Assembly (NCBI GenBank): GCA_947471745.1
Contig: CANJKZ010000783.1
Span: 198,501 to 262,500 of the forward strand
Direction of reading: 5' to 3'
Length of the DNA: 64,000 bases
DNA from: Closterium sp. Naga37s-1
Taxonomy: Eukaryota; Streptophyta; Zygnematophyceae; Desmidiales; Closteriaceae
Every line of letters begins with the position of its first letter. Position 1 is the stretch's first letter. Both the position numbers and the translations under genes were made by a program. Positions 44,101 through 53,368 of the stretch are shown here, piece after piece. The notes under the pieces were generated by a model. That model saw only the letters and a list, made by a program, of their open reading frames with translations, was not told the origin of the DNA and did not search any database.

Positions 44101-47100
44101 CAGCACCCAACAGTAAACCTTTACCACTCGCGACATTCGCCTCGACACTATTCCCGCCAGTGTTCACGATGCGACCCAACCTCACGGTTCGGTTGGTAAT
44201 CCGCACTCCGGACCTCCGCCTCGGCATTTCCCAACCTCGGCGCCAGGCCCGTCGCGCACCCCAATTTCACGCATTACCGTTACCACTGTAGTTTCGCTAT
44301 ATATTCTTCGCTCATGCCTTCGCTCATTGTACTTTTGCTTCGATAGTGCAATTCTCGCTCGATCACTCAATTGCACTCATAACAGTAGCTCACAAATGCA
44401 ACGGTCCTTTTTAATCGTGTAGTGGGGGATACACACGCAGATCCCTTTTCCGTGTTTTGGAGCGCAGATCCAGTCCATTGGACACGTGACTGACATGCAC
44501 ACGTCTGAAGCGGGCATGGGAGCAAGGGAAGAGAAGAACGGAGGGGACGACGGTAAGCAAAGCTTTGTGTAACAATCCCGACGGATGTGTAACAGTTGGT
44601 GCGACAACGTTGTATCGAGGTCGTTGATGGCTGTGTGACAAACAAGGGGGTTTGAAGGCGTAGTGGATGGCAACAGACAATGGACGGGAGCGGTTGACAT
44701 GCTGGGCGGAAGGTGCGCGCATGAGACAGACAGGGCGGAAGGTGCGCGCTGAAGAGACTGAGAAGACAAAAAAGAAAAACTAGTCAGCGGCGTTTTCTCA
44801 GCGTTTCTTCTGTCAAACATTTATGCTATAGTCTTGTTAGGCTGTAGTGGGGAAGACAGTATGGGGTACAGTTTTCTAGGGTTACTTATTTGTACCCAAC
44901 TCCTTTTCTAGTTCATCATTCCTCGTTCTTTCACATAGTATAGAGCAGGTTCCCTAGTGGGAACGTTTCCTAGGGCCCACCACGAAAGTCGAAATTTTTT
45001 TCCTGCCCGGAGCGCACTTCGCTCCTGCCCGAGTCGCGCCCCGTGTGCCTGCCCTCCCGTCGCGTCCCTTGCCCTTAGCGGCCCGTCGCGCCCTCTTACG
45101 GCCCCGTAGCGGCCCCTCTCACGGCCCCTCGAGGCCCCTCCGCGGCCCTTCGCGGCCCCTCTCATGGCCCCTCGCGGCCCCTTCGCGGCTCCCTCGCGGC
45201 CCCTCGCGGCCCCTTGCGGCCCCTCGCGGCCCCTTCGTGGCCCCTCGCGGCCCCTTCTCGGCCCCGTCGCCGCACCTTCGTGGCCCCTCGCGGCCCCTTC
45301 GTGGCCCCTCGTGGCCCCTTATCGGCCCCGTCGCCGCCCTTCGCGGCCCCTCGTGGCCCCTTCTCGGCCTCGTCGCCGCCCTTCGTGGCCCCTTCTCGGC
45401 CCCTTCGCCGCCCTTAGCGGCCCCTTCGCGGCTCCTTCACGGCCCTGCCGCCCCGCCGTCGCCGCCCCAGCAGCAGCTGCCATCGCGCCGTGACAGCCAC
45501 CGCCGCAGCTGCCCGGGCCGCAGCAGCAGCCGCCGCCGCCGCCGACAACAGCAGCCACCGCCGCCGCTGCCGTGTCAGCCGCCGCCGCCCCTGCCTGGGC
45601 CGCAGCAGCCGCCGCCGCCGACAGCAGCAGCCGCCGCCGCCGCCAGCAGCAGCCGCCGCCGCCGCCGACAACAGCAGCCGCCACCGCCGCTGTCGTGTCA
45701 GCCGCTGCCGCCCCTGCCCGCCGCAGCGCCCTGCCCTATCCCGCGCCCTGGCCCCTGGAGCAGCCGCCTCTGCAGCAGCCGCCCCTGGCCCCTGGAGCAG
45801 CCGCCCCTGCAGCAGCCGCCCCTGGCCCCTGGAGCAGCCGCCCCTGGCCCTTGGAGCAGCAGCCCCTGCAGCAGCCGCGGAGCCCTCGCCCTGCGGTGGT
45901 AGCGGCCTCCCCGTTGCCGCTGTTGTACGCCTCCCCCTCTTGCCACTGGTGAGCACTGCCCTGCTCGTACTGCTGTTACTGCTGCTCTTGCTCCTACTGC
46001 TCTTTCTACTGCTACTGCTGCTCCTGGCGTGGCCAGATGCAGCTCCAGCGCCGTCCGCGTGAGTCCCTCGCCCCCCACCAGCTTCGTGAGTGGTACGCTA
46101 GTTGGGGTTGTAGGGGTGGCCGCACTGCTACAACTGCTACTGCTGCTCCTGACGGTGACCAGATGCAGCTCCAGCGACGTCCGCGTGAGTCCTTCACGCC
46201 CCAGCAGCTTCGTGAGTGGTACGCTACTTGGGGTTGTCGGGGTGGCAGTAGTGGGAGTTGTCCTGGAGTGAGTAGTTCGGGAGCTGCTTGTAGTGGCCAG
46301 GTGTAGCTGCAGCGTCGTCCGCGCGCGGTCCTTTCGCCCCAGCAGCTTCGTGAGTGGTACGCTCAGCGTGGAGGGTCACGGAGTACTGCTCGCTGTCCGT
46401 ACGTCATTCGCGCTGGTGCTCGGACTGGTCAGCCTTGCGGGACGTTCGGTCACACGGAGTCCCGCTGCTTCGCCCGTCTGAGCGACGCCTGGCGTACGGA
46501 GTTTGGCGACGCGGCTGAGCTCCCCGACTGGGTGCAGCTGCTTGGGCAGAGGGTAGACATCTATACTCTTGACTATGATGCTATCCTCACTGCCATGTAT
46601 GCATTGCCTACTAGTGATGAGGGTGACTGTTACCTGTGTGTTCCGCCTGACCCGGGCATTGAGGGTGCTGCTCTAGGTGCTGGTGAGGCAGCTGCTCTAG
46701 GAGCTAGTGCTTCTGCTACTCCAGGTGCTGGTGAGTCTGCTGCTCCAAGTACTGGTGAGTCTGCTGCCCCAGGTGCTGGTGAGTCTGCTCTCTCAGGCAC
46801 CACGTCGGCTCAGGTTTTGCACACCTTCACCCTTGACTCGGGTGCTTCCCGCTCCTTCTTTCGAGACCGCACCACACTCACGCCGCTTAGTCGGCCGGTT
46901 GCAGTCTCCCTGGCGGACCCCTCTGGGGGTCCTGTCCTTGCCCACTTCTCCACTGTCTTACCGTGTCCGGCGGCCCCTTCTGGCACCCTGTCAGGTCTTT
47001 ACCTCCCCTCGTTCTCTACGAACTTGGTGAGTGGTGCTGACCTACAGGATGGAGGGGTTGACCCGTTCACTCCTGCGAGTCAGCGAGTGACCCACTGTAC

Positions 47101-50100
47101 GTGTGCTCGGACGGGCCGACACTTGGCCACGTTTACCCGTCAGCCGGGGTCGAGCTTGTACACACTGACTACTGAGTCTCCTCCGGTTGCTGCGTCGGGT
47201 CAGGTGTTTGCTGCAGCGTCCAGGTCTGGTCGTGAGTCTGCCCCCTGCTCGTGTCGTCTCCTGTCTCACCAGACTCTCCTCTGGCACCACCACCTTGGTC
47301 ACCCCTCCCTGCCTCGTCTCCGAGGCATGGCCTCTCGTTTCCTTGTCTCTGGTCTCCCCCGGTCCCTCCCTCCTCTTCCTCCGGGGCCTGCCCCTACCTG
47401 CGTTCCTTGTGTCGAGGGGCGGTAGTGCGCCGCTCCTCACTCCTCTGAGTTTCCTCCGACAGAGGCTCCGCTCCCAGACGCTTCACCTGGACGTGTGGGG
47501 CCCCGCCCGCGTCCGTGGACAGGGTCACGAGCGTTACTTCCTGCTGGTGGTTGACGACTACTCGCGTTACACCACGGTCTTCCCCTTGCGCAGCAAGGGT
47601 GAAGTCACTGAGGTGTTGATCGACTGGATCCGCGCAGCACGTCTCCAGCTCAGAGAGAGTTTCGGCTCGGACTTTCATGTTCTGCGTCTGCACTCCGAAA
47701 GAGGCGGTGAGTTTTCCTCTGACCTTCTGCGAGCCTTCTGTCGTGCACAGGGCATCCGCCAGACGTTCACGCTTCCGGCCTCTCCTCAGCAGAATGGGGT
47801 TGCTGAGCGCCGCATTGGCTTGGTCATGGAGGTCGCTCGTACCTCCTTGATCCATGCGGCTGCCCCCCATTTTCTGTGGCCGTTTGCGGTCCGGTACGCC
47901 GCGCATCAGCTCAACCTCTGGCCCCGTGTCTCCGTTCCGGAGACCTCCCCTACTCTGCGGTGGACGGGGAAGGTTGGCGATGCGTCTGCGTTTCGTGTCT
48001 GGGGATCTCGGGCTTTTGTCCGCGACTTGTCTCCGGACAAGCTGTCCCCCCGTGCTGTTCCCTGCGTCTTCCTTGGCTTCCCCCCTGACGCGCCTGGTTG
48101 GCAGTTTTACCACCCCACCTCGCGCCGTGTTCTGTCCTCCCAGGACGTCACGTTTGACGAGTCGGTCCCCTTCTACCGTCTCTTCCCCTACCGCACTGCC
48201 CCGCTCCCCCCTCCGCCGCTCTTCCTCACGCCAGGTGCTGTCTTGGTAGACCCCTTGCCTCCCCAGGGTCCTGCTCCCTCAGGTGTTTCCCTAGTAGACC
48301 CGGTCGAGCCTGTCGAGGTAGCTGTCGACTCTGGTCCTGCGCGAGGTACTGAGCGTGCTGAGCCTGAGCGTGCTGAGCCCGGTGGTGCTGGGTCTGGGGG
48401 TACTGAGAGTGGGGGTGCTGAGCCTGGGGGTGCGGAGACTGCGGGTGCTAAGCCTGGGGGTGCAGAGACTGCAGGTGCTGCGCCTGGGGGTGCTGTCCCT
48501 GGGGGTGCTGAGTCTGGAGGTCCTGAGCCTGGGGGTGCTGCGCCTGGGGGCGCTCTCTCTTCCCAGCAGCTGCGTGAGTGGTACTCTCGGTACTGTCGCA
48601 GCCTCCGTGGTGCTGCTGGAGCTGGAGCTGAGGGCGCTAAGCCTACTGGGGTTGGTGTTGCTGCTGACCCTGGGGTCGGCGCTGGCGGTGCTGGAGCCAC
48701 TGGTCCTAGAGGTGCTTGTACTGGCGGTACTGGAGCTGCTGGGACTGGGGGTGCTGCTGGAGCTGCTGGAGTTGGTCCTGCTGGAGGTGCTGCTGGTACT
48801 GCTGGAGGTACTGGAGCTGCTGGTTCTGGGGGTGCTCCTGGTGCTGGAGCTGCTGGCAGTGCTGGAGCTGGCGGTACTGCTGGAGTAGGTGCTGCTGGAG
48901 CTACTAGAGCTGGAGCTGCTGGGGGTGTTGGCGCTGGAGGTGCTGCTGGCGCTGGTGCTTCTGAGGGTGCTGGAGTTGGCGCTGCCGGAGCTGGAGGTGC
49001 TGCTGGCACTGGTGCTGCCGCTGGGGGTACTAGTGCTGTCCCTGCTGGTTCTGGAGGCGCTGCGCGGCCGCGACCGTACTTCGTTCCGCTCCTTGAGCAG
49101 GTTCTTGGTCTCCCGCCTTCTGCTGGTCCTGCTCCTTCCTTAGAGTGTCCACTGCCTGTCCAGTCACAGTCACAGTTACAGCCCGCCTCCCCACTGCCTG
49201 CTCCTTCTCCCTACACTGGTCCTACTGGAGGTCTTGCTCAGCGTCGTGCGCCTGCGTCTCGTCCTGCGTCGCCTGTTCGTGCTGCACGCACTAGTCGTCG
49301 TGTTCCGCGTCAGCGTCCTCCTGCGGTCCCGGGCACACACCAGATGGCACTGCGTCCTTCTACTGCTCCGCATCGTGTCCCTTTGCCGTCTCCTCCAGAG
49401 TCCTCTCTTCCTGCTCTTGCTGACCCGGAGTCTGACTCCCTTCGTGCTGCCAGTCCTACTGTCACGCGTCTCCTGGCTACTTTTGTCACTGACCCTTCCT
49501 TTGAGTCCACTGCTGCGTCTGCCTTAGTTGCTGAGCTGGTCGACTTCGCTGCTCGCTGTCGTCTAGACTACGCCACTAGTCTTGTTGCTGAGTCTGCGTC
49601 TGTCTGTCCTCCGTCCGTCGGGGGTGAGTGTGCTCTTAGCACGGACGTCCTTGAGGACAGGCAGGAGGAGTTCCAGTGTTTTGCTGCTGCTTTGCCTCAT
49701 CTCGTGTCCATGCTGATTGCCCCTGAGGGAGACCCGGATGCACCAGACATCCCGACTCCGCGCTCTTACGCAGAGGCGATAAAGGGTCCCTACTCCTCTC
49801 AGTGGCAGTCAGCCATGGACGAAGAGATGGCTTCCTGGAAGTCCACAGGCACCTACGTCGACGAGGTTCCCCCACCTGGGGCGAACATCGTCAGTGGCAT
49901 GTGGATTTTCAGGGTGAAGCGGCCGCCGGGTTCTCCGCCTGTCTTCAAGGCGCGTTACGTGGCTCGAGGCTTTAGTCAGTGGCAGGGAGTTGACTACTTT
50001 CAGACCTTCTCTCCCACCCCGAAGATGACCACTCTTCGGGTGCTGCTGCACATAGCCGCTCAGCGCGACTACGAGCTTCACTCTCTTGACTTCAGCACTA

Positions 50101-53100
50101 CTTTCCTGCAGGGCAGCCTGCACGAGGAGATCTGGCTGCGCCGCCCACCTGGCTTCACTGGGTCGTTTCCTCCTGGTACCCAGTGGAGCCTCCGGCGGCC
50201 AAGTGCGCCTGGCCGATATGGGCGACGGTGACAACGACGTGCAGCAGTATGTGCCATTCCCTTCTACATAGCTGGTGCGGTGACCGGCGTGCTGTGCGTT
50301 GTGTGCACGCCGACGGTCTATTCTCCGAGCAGTACTGCCATGTGGGCCGCGGGGGGGGGGGGGGGCAAGCGTGAACGCGGCAGGGGAGTGTCAATGGGAG
50401 TAGGGTTTGGCCCCGTCCTCGCTTGGGCGGAGCCTACTGCGGGGGCCGCGAAATCGCGGGAGGAACGCGGTGGCCGCGAAACCGCGGGAGGACCGCGGTG
50501 GCCGCGAAATCCCGGGAGGACCGCAGTGGCCGCGAAACCGCGGGAGGACCGCGGTGCCCGCGAAATCGCGGGAGGACCGCGGGAGGACCGCGGTGGCCGC
50601 GAAACCGTGGGAGGACCACGGGGGCCGCGAAACCGCGGGAAGACCGCGAAATACCCGGTCAACCAGGATACCCGGGCGACGTGCGCGAAAGTCGTTGGGG
50701 GTGTTTTCTGCGAGTACGACCTCGGGGGTGGTATCCCGAGGTCAACGTGGCTGGTGGGCGCCGTCACGGGTGGAGTGTTTGCGCTGAGCATGTGACGGGG
50801 AGTTGGGCGCCAACCAGCTGCACGCACCTGCGAAGCTGGTGCACCATTGTCAAGTGGGTGCAACGCTGTGCAGCTGACTTACTGCAGCGTTGGCACACCG
50901 CGGACTTGCAACGTTGGCAAGCCGCGACTCTGCTCTGCTGGAGCGCGGTCGACCAAGTCGTGCTGGCACGCGGTCGACCGTGCTGCGCTGGCAGTCGACC
51001 GGCAGCCTTGCTAGGTCTGATGTAGTCTGTGTTGCCAATGTTGATGCAATCATTCTGAACTTTTGTTGTCAGGTTTTCCTAGTGAAACTCTTGGCAATTT
51101 TCCCTGTGAACTAGCAAGCAGTGTTAGCACTTGGAAACGACTAAGGAACGAACGAACGCTACGACCACTCTTGCCCCGTGCCTAGCCCGTAGTCTAGCTC
51201 CCGTTGCACTAGTTATCTCCGCAGACGCCACGTAAGGCTATGTTCCAGCTCATTCGTCTGTGGGTGTATCTTAGCTGCTTCCAGTGCCGTACGCAGCAGG
51301 CTCTTGCTCTAGCTCCGCCAGTTACCGAGGGGCAAGAGTTGTGCCGGGGTCGTCCTTAGGAGGTAGGAGATTCTTCTTGAAATGCAGCGGGAGAGGAGGA
51401 GCAGTGCGTGTTGTGGGTGCAGCTGCCCAATGAGGTCACAGGTTGACACCGCCTTTGTCAGGCTATCACAGAGAAACGCTGCGCATAACTCCGGGGTCCC
51501 TATAGGGCTGCCAAGCACCCTGATCCCTCCTCCTTCCGCCTCAATACCCTCTGACAGCTCTATATCCCCGTCTACTATGCCCGGCCCCAACGCTGATGAT
51601 TTCAACAAGTTGCACCGTAGGCCACAACACTATAGGCCGCTCACGAGGAGGTCGAACGCTCTCCTTGCCGCTTCCGGGGGGCCCACTACCGTAATATCGT
51701 CAGCGTATGCGACGACTGCAACCTCTGTGAAGGCCATGGCAACGTGGAGGAGCGTAGGTTGGATGGTGGCGACAAACAGTAGTGGGCCTAACGGGTCACC
51801 CTGCCGTACTCCTCGTGTGCTCATAATCTTTTCTACGCCGAACGCCGCGTCAAGAAGCAGTGGGGCGCGCCGTCGTACAGGTTTCGTGCACAGACCTGGG
51901 TGAACTGCGCAGCTACCTTGGCTTGCAGATCACCCGGGACAGAGCACAGCGCACCATTACCCTGACTCAGTCACACATGGTGCAGCAGGTCCTTCAGCGC
52001 TTCGACTTCACGTACTCCTCGCCTCAGGCCACTCCTCTGTCTACTCGCCACTCGCTCTCAGCTCTGCCTTCGGATGAGTCCGTAGAGCCGAGTGGCCCGT
52101 ACCCAGAGCTTGTTGGCTGCCTCATGTACCTGATGACCTGCACTCGACCTGACCTTGCATACCCTCTTAGCATCTTGGCACGCTATGTTGCTCCTGGGAG
52201 ACACCGACCAGAGCACATGGCTGCAGCGAAGAGGGTGTTGCGCTACTTGTGCAGTACGTCGGGCATGGGGCTCGTGCTTGGAGGGCGGCGTTCAGTGGTC
52301 CTCACTGGTCACGCAGACGCTTTTTGGGCTGACAACCAGGCTACGCAGCGGTCGTCATAGGGTTACACCTTCAGCCTTGGTTCCGGCTCTGTTTCGTGGC
52401 GGTCTACCCGCTCGTCTTCTGTTCTCGGCTCCAGCTGTGAGGCTGAGATCTACGCAGGGGCCATGGCTGCACAGGAGCTACGCTGGCTCACCTACCTGCT
52501 GACTGACCTAGGAGAGCCGCCTCGTTCTCCTCCAGTTCTGTACGTAGACAACAAGGCCATGCTGGCCTTGTGTCGGGAGCACAGACTGGAGCACAGAACG
52601 AAGCACATTGCTCTTCGCTACTTCCTTGCTCGTGAGCTGCAGCAGCGTGGTCAGCTGCGCCTTGCTTACGTGGCCTCTAGGGCCAACACTGCTGATATCT
52701 TTACCAAGGCACTTCAGCCTTGTGATCATCAGCACTTTTGTACGATGCTAGGTCTTGTGCCTACTTGGCCTCACTTGCTCACTTCTTGACCTTGCTTGTA
52801 CTGTGATCTATCTATACCTGCACTTGCTTGTTTACCTTTATATATAATCCTGCATGTGAACTGGCCTTGTGGCCTTGAACTTGTGCTCGGAATGTGTGGT
52901 GACGTTGTGATCCACCCTGAGCTTGCCTTGCTTGACTGGTCTTGTGATCCCTTGTTCTCCCCCACTTTGCCTATGGGGGTGTGTCAAACATTTATGCTAT
53001 AGTCTTGTTAGGCTGTAGTGGGGAAGACAGTATGGGGTATAGTTTTCTAGGGTTACTTATTTGTACCCAACTCCTTTTCTAGTTCATCATTCCTCGTTCT

Positions 53101-53368
53101 TTCACATCTTCCTCTCATCGCTGCCTGCTGCCATGTTTGTATGCACCAAGAAATGTACCGTGTAGCTAGTCAGCAAAAAAATGTAAGAGAGAGTGAAGCA
53201 TGAGCGTGAAGCAAGAGTGAACAGCGCTTGGGTGCCAGACAGTCAGTCCTCACCAGCAGCAGTAGCAGCAGCGGCGATGGCGTGTGTCGTGAGGTAGCTG
53301 ATGGCAACGAGACCCGCGACGAGTGCGGCGACGCCACATAGACCGGACAGGCGCGCGCAGAGCTTCAT
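38156..53368 (-). CDS. Small secreted EGF-like protein, three exons with transposon-filled introns
   Basis: Inferred 128-aa protein, encoded on the minus strand. Exon 1 (53254-53368) starts at ATG and gives [10 protein letters not shown] followed by a hydrophobic run ([14 protein letters not shown]), a signal peptide or anchor. It ends in phase 1 at a GTGAGG donor. Exon 2 (44394-44504) starts after a pyrimidine-rich AG acceptor and encodes an EGF-like pattern, C-x4-C-x5-C-x8-C-x-C-x10-C (from DVCMSVTC to DRC). It is flanked by phase-1 introns, as EGF exons usually are. Exon 3 (38156-38316) gives [20 protein letters not shown] and a stop. Phases agree at both junctions. S1 lies in intron 1 and the gypsy element in intron 2. 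No EST support; function unknown. Confidence 0.55.
38317..38808 (-). other. Intron 2 sequence of the EGF-like gene, right of exon 3
   Basis: Moderately GC-rich sequence between exon 3 and the gypsy insertion. A frame on the minus strand (38224-38553) overlaps exon 3 in another phase and is probably a shadow. The stretch ends with GTAGC, the gypsy target duplication. Confidence 0.45.
38809..39158 (+). repeat. 5' LTR of the gypsy element
   Basis: 350 bp, TGTAAGGAAAATTCC...CTCGTAACA. TATATATTCTTCGCTC near 39,071 could be a TATA region. Confidence 0.9.
39341..40516 (+). pseudogene. Gypsy gag
   Basis: From the ATG at 39341 ([14 protein letters not shown]) this frame gives about 391 residues. It has a retrotrans_gag-like core ([40 protein letters not shown]) and a C-terminal zinc knuckle [14 protein letters not shown] (C-x2-C-x4-H-x4-C) that packages RNA. 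It is part of an element that is broken overall. Confidence 0.85.
40441..41223 (+). pseudogene. Gypsy protease region
   Basis: An aspartic protease-like segment ([42 protein letters not shown]), lying after gag and overlapping its end in another frame, as is common in Ty3/gypsy. It belongs to the broken element at 38809-44384. Confidence 0.75.
41400..43185 (+). pseudogene. Gypsy RT, RNase H and integrase regions
   Basis: RT with [49 protein letters not shown] and the YLDDILVY active-site box (41437-41838), then the RT connection (41878-42243). RNase H with [17 protein letters not shown] and [10 protein letters not shown], and the integrase zinc-binding part ([20 protein letters not shown]) and core ([33 protein letters not shown]), lie at 42310-43185. 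The order is typical of Ty3/gypsy. It is broken. Confidence 0.85.
43650..44007 (+). pseudogene. Gypsy integrase C-terminus with chromodomain-like tail
   Basis: The segment [16 protein letters not shown] is the usual end of chromovirus integrases. After it come [15 protein letters not shown] and [10 protein letters not shown], the layout of a weak chromodomain. Chromoviruses use this domain to direct insertion. It lies just before the 3' polypurine tract. Confidence 0.65.
44035..44384 (+). repeat. 3' LTR of the gypsy element
   Basis: 350 bp. About 16 differences from the 5' copy by eye. Confidence 0.9.
44505..44810 (-). other. Intron 1 sequence of the EGF-like gene, left part
   Basis: Lies between exon 2 and the S1 insertion. 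On the minus strand the stretch just before exon 2 is pyrimidine-rich (TTCTCTTCCCTTGCTCCCATG...CAG), a good acceptor tract. It ends with TCTTC (44806-44810), the S1 target duplication. Confidence 0.55.
44811..44935 (+). repeat. 5' LTR of S1
   Basis: 125 bp, TGTCAAACATTT...TTCTTTCACA. The solo LTR at 1703-1827 has the same length and end. Confidence 0.92.
45030..45450 (+). repeat. GC-rich tandem leader array of S1
   Basis: Dozens of imperfect copies of a roughly 11-12-bp unit (GGCCCCTCGC / GGCCCCTTCGC) between the 5' LTR and gag. It is open in all frames, so the apparent Pro/Arg-rich ORFs are shadows. S2 has the same array, inverted, at 63,690-64,000. A CCG-rich stretch follows at 45,470-45,720. 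Confidence 0.8.
46290..47425 (+). pseudogene. S1 gag end and protease
   Basis: The gag tail has repeats of a QLREWYA motif (about 46,080, 46,200 and 46,340) and an unusual zinc knuckle (46,393-46,470: C-x13-C, then FGHTESRC). The protease has the copia-type motif [17 protein letters not shown] (about 46,820-46,875), within a frame that begins at 46532 ([18 protein letters not shown]). Next comes the GAG-pre-integrase histidine/cysteine region ([23 protein letters not shown]). It belongs to a broken element. Confidence 0.75.
47187..50207 (+). pseudogene. S1 pol: integrase, Gly/Ala linker, first part of RT
   Basis: Integrase core with [52 protein letters not shown] and [15 protein letters not shown] (47,480-47,820). 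The integrase tail contains [10 protein letters not shown] and [16 protein letters not shown]. About 260 residues of Gly/Ala/Pro-rich repeats follow (48,330-49,080), then RT with [36 protein letters not shown] and [20 protein letters not shown]. The frame runs into the inserted block at about 50,208. The linker is far longer than in Copia-I. Confidence 0.8.
50208..51300 (+). mobile_element. Copia-M 3' end lying inside S1
   Basis: The start of this block matches the Copia-M pol end and 3' untranslated region at about 23.70-23.84 kb (reverse complement). A putative LTR begins TGTCAATGGG at 50389 after GGCAGGGGAG and runs to about 51,130. That LTR shares GTGAAACTCTTG and CAGCGTTGGC/GTCGACC stretches with the 22.8-23.1 kb copy. 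Its GC-rich part (50,440-50,650) is a tandem array of a roughly 28-bp CCGCGGGAGGACCGCGGTGG unit. The segment 51,131-51,300 is unclassified. It is a broken relic. Confidence 0.6.
51309..51830 (-). pseudogene. LINE reverse transcriptase fragment
   Basis: On the minus strand a non-LTR RT palm region is seen: [15 protein letters not shown] (the box-4 region of LINE RTs), then [12 protein letters not shown] with the YADD active site (51630-51824). In another frame comes the downstream part, [18 protein letters not shown] and [20 protein letters not shown] (51309-51608), typical of the RT thumb of plant-type LINEs. Both ends are missing, and a frame change separates the two parts. It is not functional, but shows that LINEs have been active in this genome. 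Confidence 0.85.
51880..52789 (+). pseudogene. S1 pol: end of RT and RNase H
   Basis: After the inserted block S1 continues with [18 protein letters not shown], then [32 protein letters not shown]. RNase H follows ([60 protein letters not shown]), ending at 52789. S2 and S4 carry the same regions with high identity. Confidence 0.85.
52982..53106 (+). repeat. 3' LTR of S1
   Basis: 125 bp, one difference from the 5' LTR (GGGGTATAG versus GGGGTACAG). It is followed by the TCTTC duplication. Confidence 0.92.

Larger units (their letters stand above)
38809..44384 (+). mobile_element. Ty3/gypsy element, chromovirus-like, broken
   Basis: 5,576 bp with 350-bp LTRs (38809-39158 and 44035-44384) and a perfect 5-bp duplication GTAGC (38804-38808 and 44385-44389). 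The primer site variant TGGTATTCAGAGCC is at 39161-39174, and a G-run before 44035 is the polypurine tract. The interior shows gag, protease, RT, RNase H, integrase and a degenerate chromodomain-like tail in the usual Ty3/gypsy order. LTRs differ at about 16 of 350 positions, so it is older than the copia insertions with intact ends. A handful of breaks. It lies in intron 2 of the EGF-like gene, just inside the splice donor. Confidence 0.9.
44811..53106 (+). mobile_element. Copia-S copy S1
   Basis: 8,296 bp between 125-bp LTRs (44811-44935 and 52982-53106) that differ at about one position, with a perfect 5-bp duplication TCTTC (44806-44810 and 53107-53111). A degenerate tRNA primer site (TAGTATAGAGCAGG) follows the 5' LTR. 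CCTATGGGGGTG before the 3' LTR is the polypurine tract. Parts in order: GC-rich leader, a reduced gag end with zinc knuckle, protease, integrase, Gly/Ala linker, RT, RNase H. A 1.7-kb block of other elements lies in pol (about 50.21-51.88 kb). Young insertion with a few breaks, in intron 1 of the EGF-like gene. Confidence 0.9.

Noticed and set aside
45045-45956. Pro/Arg-rich ORFs in the S1 leader and the mirror set at 63299-63966
   Set aside because: They are tandem 11-12-bp and CCG repeats that keep all frames open, and they lie where an untranslated leader is expected.
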